Shown here piece after piece: positions 19,391-24,100 of a stretch of DNA of 24,100 bases. Position numbers and translations under genes: made by a program. The notes under the pieces were generated by a model. That model was given only the letters and a program-made list of their open reading frames with translations. It did not search any database and had not been told where the DNA came from. The DNA is taken from positions 1 to 24,100 of the forward strand of contig DATENA010000302.1 of the NCBI GenBank assembly GCA_035275285.1, written 5' to 3'. This stretch comes from Chersky-265 sp035275285. GTDB taxonomy: Bacteria > Fibrobacterota > Fibrobacteria > UBA11236. The first letter of the stretch is position 1. Each line of letters starts with the position of its first letter.

Positions 19391-22009
19391 ATGGTGAGTC
19401 CATTCGTATTCGGTTTCCAGGATATCGACAACACAAAACTCCAGGCTGTCGGGGGCAAAGGCGCGAACCTGGGGGAACTCGCCAAGATTGAAGGAATCCA
19501 CGTACCGGACGGCTTTTGCGTTTCCACCGAAGCGTTTAAAAGAATCCTTGGAGAAGCGCCATCGATCGGCGGATTGCTGGACCGATTATCACTTCTGAAG
19601 GCGGAAGACCGGGATAAAATCGGTGAATTGAGCGGTGAGATCCGCAAGGTCATCGAAGGAACGGCCATTCCCCGGGACATCCGCGAAGAGATCACCCGTT
19701 TCCTCTCCGAGCTTGGCGAAAGAAACGCCTATGCGGTACGGTCCAGCGCGACCGCGGAGGATTTGCCGACGGCCTCCTTCGCGGGCCAGCAGGATACGTA
19801 TTTGAACATTATCGGAAAAAGGGCGATCCTGAAGCATATCGGCAAGTGCTGGGCATCGCTGTTCACCGAGAGAGCGGTCATTTACCGCCTCCAAAACGGC
19901 TTCGATCATCGCAAAGTCCACCTGGCCGTGGTCGTTCAGAGGATGGTCTTCCCGCAGGCGGCGGGGGTTTTGTTTACCGCCGATCCCGTCAGCTCCAACA
20001 GGAAAGTGTTGTCCATCGATGCCGGCTTCGGACTTGGCGAGGCCATGGTCTCCGGCCTGGTGAATGCCGATCTCTACAAAGTGCGCGACGGCAAGATTAT
20101 CGATAAGAAGATAGCCGCCAAGGAACGGGCCATTTATGCCTTGAAAGACGGCGGTACGGAAGAACGGGAAGTCGAGCCTGGGAGGCAGAACAGTCAGACG
20201 CTGACGGATGAGCGGATTTTACGGCTCGAGCGCATAGGCAGAAAGATCGAAGGACATTTCGGCCGCCCCCAGGACATCGAATGGTGTTTGGCCGGGGATG
20301 CATTCCACGTCGTACAGAGCCGGCCAATCACCACTTTATATCCCATCCCCGAAGCGGATGATCGGGAAAATCGCGTCTATATATCCGTCGGCCACCAACA
20401 AATGATGACCGATCCCATGAAACCGTTGGGGTTGTCTTTTTTCCTGCTGACGACCAAGGCGCCCATGCGCACGGCGGGCGGAAGGCTGTTCGTCGATGTT
20501 ACGCCCATACTGGCTTCACCTGCCGACCGGAAAACGATGATAGACACCCTGGGGCAATCCGATCCGCTCATCAAGGACGCGCTCCTGACCATCGTGGAGC
20601 GCGGGGATTTCATAAAATCGATGCCGGATGATCCAAGCGGACCGGGTTCCGGAAAAGGCGATAAAGAGACGCTGTCTTCGCGTTTCCAGGCGCAATTCGA
20701 TGCCGATCCCGCAACCGTCGCCGAGTTGATCAAGGGTAGCCAAACGTCGATTGAGGCGTTGGAACGAAACATCCGGACGGAATCGGGTCCGGGCCTATTC
20801 GATTTCATCCAGGAGGATATCCGGCAACTGAAGGCGTTCCTGTTCGATCCGAAAAGTTTCGGCGTGATCAAGGATGCCATGGGTGCCGCATCATGGATCA
20901 ATGGAAAAATGAAGGAGTGGTTGGGGGAAAAAAACGCGGCGGACGCGCTTTCCCAATCCGTTCCCGGCAACGTCACTTCGGAAATGGGTCTGGCGCTATC
21001 GGATGTCGCGGATGTGATCCGTCCTTATCCGGAGGTAATCGAATATTTACGGCATGCGAAAAGCGACGGCATTTTGGAGGATCTGCTTGAATTCGAGGGT
21101 GGACGGGAAGCCCGGGACGCCATCTCCGCTTTTCTCGGCAAATACGGAATGCGCTGCGCCGGGGAAATCGATATTACGAGAACGCGTTGGAGCGAAAAAC
21201 CGGCTGCGCTTGTCCCCGTGATCCTCGGTAACATCAAAAACCTGGAGCCGAATGCCGGTCATCGGAAATTCGAGCAAGGGCGGCAGGAAGCTTCGGAAAA
21301 AGAACGGGAGTTATTGCATCGATTGCGGCGGTTGCCGGAGGGCGAACAAAAAGCCGTTGAAACAAAGCGCATGATCGACATCATCCGGAATTTCGCCGGT
21401 TACCGTGAGTATCCGAAATACGCCATCGTGAATCGCTATTTCGCTTATAAGCAGGCTTTGCTGAAGGAAGCCGAAAAGCTGGTACAAGCCGAAGTCATCC
21501 ATGAGAAAGAAGACATATACTACCTCGCTTTCGAAGAGCTCCGCGAGGTCGTACGCACACAGGAGCTTGAGTACCGGATCATCGACAAACGGAAGGATGA
21601 GTACAAGTCTTTCGAAAAACGGGTTCCTCCCCGGGTTATCACGTCCGAGGGTGAAGCCGTTGCGGGTGAGTACAAACGGGAAAATCTCCCGGCAGAAGCC
21701 ATCGCAGGCCTGCCGGTTTCTTCCGGAGTCATAGAGGGACGGGCGCGCGTCCTCTTGAATATGGAAGATGCGGATCTGGAAGAGGGGGATATATTGGTCA
21801 CCTCCTTTACCGACCCTGGCTGGACACCCTTGTTCGCTTCCATAAAAGGCCTGGTGACCGAGGTGGGCGGACTGATGACCCATGGAGCGGTTATCGCCCG
21901 GGAGTACGCCTTGCCGGCGGTTGTCGGAGTGGAAAACGCCACCAAGCTGATCAAGGACGGGCAGCGAATCCGCGTGCATGGAACGGAAGGGTACGTGGAA
22001 ATCCTATAA
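19391..22009 (+). CDS. rph: Rifampicin phosphotransferase
   Basis: An 872-aa cytoplasmic enzyme that inactivates rifampicin by phosphorylation, using ATP to make AMP and phosphate. It has the three-part layout of the family and its usual length (about 870 aa). An ATP-grasp domain comes first (about 1-310; VGGKGANLGEL, AVRSSATAEDLPTASFAGQQ, DIEWCLAGDAFHVVQSRPIT). A central rifampicin-binding helical domain follows (about 325-760). Last is the swivelling phosphohistidine domain with GGLMTHGAVIAREYALPAV, catalytic H831 (Listeria Rph uses H825). The segment FEQGRQEASEKERELLHRLR and the YPKYAIVNRYFAYKQALLKEAE stretch are typical for Rph rather than PEP synthase. The start at 19391 has AAAGGA closely upstream, right next to the palindromic element. 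Codon use is less GC-rich than in the first half of the window, suggesting transfer. Confidence 0.9.
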   Translation: MVSPFVFGFQDIDNTKLQAVGGKGANLGELAKIEGIHVPDGFCVSTEAFKRILGEAPSIGGLLDRLSLLKAEDRDKIGELSGEIRKVIEGTAIPRDIREEITRFLSELGERNAYAVRSSATAEDLPTASFAGQQDTYLNIIGKRAILKHIGKCWASLFTERAVIYRLQNGFDHRKVHLAVVVQRMVFPQAAGVLFTADPVSSNRKVLSIDAGFGLGEAMVSGLVNADLYKVRDGKIIDKKIAAKERAIYALKDGGTEEREVEPGRQNSQTLTDERILRLERIGRKIEGHFGRPQDIEWCLAGDAFHVVQSRPITTLYPIPEADDRENRVYISVGHQQMMTDPMKPLGLSFFLLTTKAPMRTAGGRLFVDVTPILASPADRKTMIDTLGQSDPLIKDALLTIVERGDFIKSMPDDPSGPGSGKGDKETLSSRFQAQFDADPATVAELIKGSQTSIEALERNIRTESGPGLFDFIQEDIRQLKAFLFDPKSFGVIKDAMGAASWINGKMKEWLGEKNAADALSQSVPGNVTSEMGLALSDVADVIRPYPEVIEYLRHAKSDGILEDLLEFEGGREARDAISAFLGKYGMRCAGEIDITRTRWSEKPAALVPVILGNIKNLEPNAGHRKFEQGRQEASEKERELLHRLRRLPEGEQKAVETKRMIDIIRNFAGYREYPKYAIVNRYFAYKQALLKEAEKLVQAEVIHEKEDIYYLAFEELREVVRTQELEYRIIDKRKDEYKSFEKRVPPRVITSEGEAVAGEYKRENLPAEAIAGLPVSSGVIEGRARVLLNMEDADLEEGDILVTSFTDPGWTPLFASIKGLVTEVGGLMTHGAVIAREYALPAVVGVENATKLIKDGQRIRVHGTEGYVEIL

Positions 22010-22092
22010 AAGCCAGGTTAAGATTATGATAATGGGCTTGTCGGGCCGGGGTAAGGACGTATTTTCTGGGAAGGAACCAGAGGAGCATTAAA

Positions 22093-22488
22093 ATGAAAAT
22101 CACGCCCGTTAATCCCGATTCGCTTCACAAGAACCCGGCATTTTCACAGGGCGTTTTGGTCGAAGGGGGCAAAACGCTTTATATCGGCGGCCAAAACGGG
22201 ATCCTCCCCGACGGTTCGTTGGCGGGCAAGGATTTGGCCTCGCAAACCGAACAGGCCTATAAGAACATGATCGAGATCCTGAAGTCCGTCGGGGCCTCCC
22301 AGAAAAACGTCGTGAAACAGAACATTTACATCGCCAAGGGACAAAGCATCCAAGAGGGCTTCGTCGCCGCGCAAAAGGTATGGGGCAAAAATCCGACGGC
22401 CATCAGCGTCCTGATTGTCGAAGGCCTGGGTACGCCCGGTGCCGGCGTATTGGTAGAGGTCGATGCCATTGCCGTTATTGAGGCCTGA
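22093..22488 (+). CDS. RidA family protein (YjgF/YER057c/UK114)
   Basis: A 131-aa Rid-fold protein, a trimer in known cases; true RidA removes reactive enamine/imine intermediates. Seen: YIGGQNGILPDGSLAGKDL, SQTEQAYKNMIEILKSVGA, VVKQNIYIAKGQ and the C-terminal VLVEVDAIAVIEA. The arginine that canonical RidA uses for imine hydrolysis (R105 in E. coli, before the final strand) has no equivalent: the sequence there is VEGLGTPGAG. It is therefore more probably a member of another Rid subgroup with a different or no deaminase activity. The start at 22093 has GAGGAG upstream at good spacing. It follows rph by 83 bases. Confidence 0.88.
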   Translation: MKITPVNPDSLHKNPAFSQGVLVEGGKTLYIGGQNGILPDGSLAGKDLASQTEQAYKNMIEILKSVGASQKNVVKQNIYIAKGQSIQEGFVAAQKVWGKNPTAISVLIVEGLGTPGAGVLVEVDAIAVIEA

Positions 22489-22551
22489 AGAAGCTATCGG
22501 ATCCGCGCGCATCGCGGCCCGTGAGCCCCTTTCGTTTTTCCGCAACAACGT

Positions 22552-22577
22552 TGTCGATTTCCCGGCTTCTCTTCGAC
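22552..22577 (+). promoter_or_regulatory. ECF42-type promoter of the orphan YCII gene
   Basis: TGTCGA (22552-22557), 14 bases, TTCGAC (22572-22577): the same two boxes at the same spacing as the promoter of the ECF42 operon at 9781-9806, and the first five spacer bases (TTTCC) are shared too. It lies 74 bases before the YCII start codon at 22652 and reads toward it. Recognition by the sigma factor encoded at 7469-8749 is inferred. Confidence 0.82.
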
Positions 22578-22651
22578 TATAGGGTGGAAAGCGGATTTTT
22601 GCCCCAAAAAGAGGCCTTCATGAAATACCTTTACACCTTTTAGGAGTCCCG

Positions 22652-23044
22652 ATGAAATTCCTCGTCCTCGCCTATTACCATGAGAAAACCTTCGAAAAGA
22701 CCTCTCCGGAGGAGATGAAGGCCATTGTCGCCCAGTGTGAACCCCTGGACAAGGCTTTGAATGCCACCGGGAAGGTGGAAATAGTGGCTTCCCTGGCCGC
22801 CACCAAGGAAACCGTATCCGTGCGGCCCCGGAGCGGCAAGCCCTCGGTCACCGACGGTCCCTATGTCGAGACCAAGGAGCAATTGGGATCGTTTTTCCTG
22901 ATCGAGGCCAAGGATATGCAGGAGGCCATCCAGGTCGCCTCCATGCATCCGGCCGCGAATATGGGCGAAAAAATGGGTTGGGGCATCGAAATCCGGCCCA
23001 TCGAATTTTGCCGGGCCAAGGAAATCGCCATGGCGAATCCGTAA
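22652..23044 (+). CDS. YCII-related (DGPF domain) protein
   Basis: A 130-aa protein of the YCII/DGPF family: N-terminal MKFLVLAYYHEKTF, signature TDGPYVETKEQLGSFFLIEA (DGPY instead of DGPF), and C-terminal strand GIEIRPIEFC. It belongs to the same family as the first gene of the ECF42 operon but is only a distant paralogue. The start at 22652 has AGGAG six bases upstream. It has no sigma-factor gene beside it, yet an ECF42-type promoter precedes it, so it is probably activated by the sigma factor encoded about 14 kb to the left. The gene stands alone: a decayed YdeI fragment and the DUF4256 gene on the opposite strand follow. Confidence 0.92.
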   Translation: MKFLVLAYYHEKTFEKTSPEEMKAIVAQCEPLDKALNATGKVEIVASLAATKETVSVRPRSGKPSVTDGPYVETKEQLGSFFLIEAKDMQEAIQVASMHPAANMGEKMGWGIEIRPIEFCRAKEIAMANP

Positions 23045-23149
23045 GCCATGACTTTCACGCATCCCGGAAAATAGCTGCCGCCCCAGCGAGGGCGTCTATG
23101 ACCTATCCCTTGCGGGGATCGGGTTGACCGGTCCGCATCCAAACCGGAT

Positions 23150-23266
23150 TCAATCCTTCAATCCGAATCCATCGAGGATTCGCGGGACATGCTTTTCGAT
23201 CCTCGCCTCCCGGGTCTTGGATTGCTTGGCGGAGGAAAAACGGAGCAGGTACGCCCTTTGCCGCCC
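23150..23266 (-). pseudogene. YdeI/OmpD-associated family protein, C-terminal fragment
   Basis: On the minus strand the frame RQRAYLLRFSSAKQSKTREA followed by RIEKHVPRILDGFGLKD and TGA matches the C-terminal helix pair of YdeI/OmpD-associated (bacteriocin-protection-like) proteins. Only about 37 codons remain. Upstream the frame closes with TAA inside the 3' end of the DUF4256 gene, so there is no start and no room for the rest of the protein. The remnant starts right where the DUF4256 frame stops, which points to a deletion that removed most of the gene. Confidence 0.65.
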
Positions 23267-23267
23267 T

Positions 23268-23843
23268 TCAGACCCTTAGCGAGCCCCGGAACCCTCTGGC
23301 GGCATAGTAAGAGTCCGCGCCGTTATGGTACGTGAACATCGTGCCATAACGGTAATCGCAGAAGATGGCGCCGCCCAGCCCTCTGATACCGGAAGGCGTT
23401 TCCACCCAGCTCGACGTTTTCGCATCGAACTCTCCGAGTTTCTGCAGCTCCCGGTATTGGGCCTCCGTCAGGATGCCGATGCCCATGTCGGCCGCCATGC
23501 CCATGGCGCTGTCCTTGGGCTTATGTTCTTTCCTCGCCTCCAGCGCTTCGTGATCGTAGCAAACGCTTCTGCGGCCCTTGGGGCTTTCCGCCGAGCAATC
23601 GTAAAAGATGCATTCGCCCGTCTTCTTATCCTGGCCGACGACGTCCGGTTCGCCGCCGGTCCTTTCCATTTCCCGGAGGGGCCATAGTTTTTCGGGATTG
23701 GCTTCCAGCCTTGCCTGCACTTTGGCCCATTCAAGGCCTTTATGGCGGTCCATGTTTTTCCCGAACCGGGACTTCAATTCCCCGAAAAGCGTTTCCCGTT
23801 CTTCCGGGGACAACTTCTTCTTGTTGCCGCTGCTATTTTTCAT
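23268..23843 (-). CDS. DUF4256 family protein
   Basis: A 191-aa protein of the DUF4256 family, whose function is unknown. The sequence is strongly typical: LKSRFGKNMDRHKGLEWAKV, MERTGGEPDVVGQDKKTGEC, FYDCSAESPKGRRSVCYDHE, MAADMGIGILTEAQYREL and the end YYAARGFRGSLRV. No signal peptide or membrane segment. The start at 23843 overlaps the stop of the upstream DoxX-like gene as ATGA, so the two are translationally coupled. The first dozen residues are rich in asparagine, serine and lysine. An upstream in-frame extension to 24002 exists but reads across the DoxX-like gene in another frame and is not credible. The gene's 3' end abuts the YdeI remnant. Confidence 0.9.
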   Translation of the reverse strand: MKNSSGNKKKLSPEERETLFGELKSRFGKNMDRHKGLEWAKVQARLEANPEKLWPLREMERTGGEPDVVGQDKKTGECIFYDCSAESPKGRRSVCYDHEALEARKEHKPKDSAMGMAADMGIGILTEAQYRELQKLGEFDAKTSSWVETPSGIRGLGGAIFCDYRYGTMFTYHNGADSYYAARGFRGSLRV

Positions 23844-24100
23844 GCTGAAGCGATTTTCCTTTCCGGGGGCCTGGAATACCACGATATCGCCGCCAGGGCC
23901 AGAAGCAGCAAGGCGGGGAACAATTCCTTCATGCCATTTCCCTTTGCGATGTGGGAATAGATCGCTCCCGTCATGGTGAAGAAGATGCCGGCATAGGCCC
24001 ACTCCTTGATCAAGGGAAATTTAGGAATAAGCACGGCCGCGGCCCCCAGGATTTTCCAGGCTCCCAGGAGGATCAGAATATAGCCGGGATAGCCCAATTG
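23840..24100 (-). CDS. DoxX-like membrane protein, 5' end beyond the window
   Basis: The C-terminal 86 codons of a DoxX-like protein; the frame stays open to the right edge, so the start lies outside. Seen: LGYPGYILILLGAWKILGAA, then VLIPKFPLIKEWAYAGIFF and GAIYSHIA, giving three membrane helices, as in the DoxX_2 type proteins of about 125 aa. These usually precede or accompany stress-related genes. It is upstream of DUF4256 with an ATGA overlap. It is not closely similar to the DoxX protein at 9986-10441. The C-terminal tail is short and basic. Confidence 0.85.
   Translation of the reverse strand, partial: QLGYPGYILILLGAWKILGAAAVLIPKFPLIKEWAYAGIFFTMTGAIYSHIAKGNGMKELFPALLLLALAAISWYSRPPERKIASA

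Noticed and set aside
1..24100. CRISPR arrays, tRNA and rRNA genes, full insertion sequences
   Set aside because: I saw no regularly spaced direct repeats, cloverleaf-like sequence, rRNA motif or transposase frame on either strand.

Overview
The window is a stretch of GC-rich chromosome from a Gram-negative bacterium. Evidence for the cell type is a TonB-dependent outer-membrane receptor with a carboxypeptidase-regulatory-like domain, three predicted lipoproteins with lipobox cysteines and a lipoprotein-anchored PQQ sugar dehydrogenase. I cannot name the phylum with confidence; a soil bacterium of the FCB/Fibrobacterota kind would fit, but that is a guess. No rRNA, tRNA or CRISPR array was seen.

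Layout. (a) 1-442: no convincing gene, but several hairpins and a larger inverted repeat. (b) 443-5686: a RibD-C/dihydrofolate-reductase-like protein, an M29-like metalloaminopeptidase-type protein, a DUF4197 lipoprotein on the minus strand, and a divergent TonB-dependent receptor. (c) 5705-7306, minus strand: a tight three-gene operon (TPR lipoprotein, 60-aa small protein, DTW-domain tRNA-modification-type protein). (d) 7469-9722, minus strand: a complete ECF42-type sigma-factor operon (YCII/DGPF protein, DHFR-like protein, sigma factor with C-terminal TPR extension). It is preceded by a promoter matching the ECF42 consensus. (e) 9986-11678: a DoxX membrane protein and a PQQ-dependent sugar dehydrogenase. 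(f) 11854-16379, minus strand: a two-gene module of a 949-aa unrecognised protein and a 556-aa patatin-like phospholipase. (g) 16706-24100: a more AT-rich accessory block with small stress and antibiotic-tolerance genes (HxlR regulator, PhnB-like and other VOC proteins, rifampicin phosphotransferase, RidA, a second YCII protein, DUF4256 and DoxX). It is interspersed with gene remnants (aldo/keto reductase, half a VOC protein, YdeI C-terminus) and a palindromic MITE-like element directly in front of rph.

How parts connect. The orphan YCII gene at 22652 carries the same promoter motif as the sigma operon (TGTCGA, 14 nt, TTCGAC), although the two are about 12.8 kb apart. This places both under the ECF42 sigma factor encoded at 7469-8749 and is the best-supported new regulatory link in the window. 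The best candidate for an undescribed system is the patatin plus 949-aa protein pair: two genes five bases apart, one a lipid hydrolase and the other a large protein with an amphipathic beta-hairpin-like segment flanked by charged helices, which is reminiscent of pore-forming or membrane-active proteins. The function of that pair is inference only.
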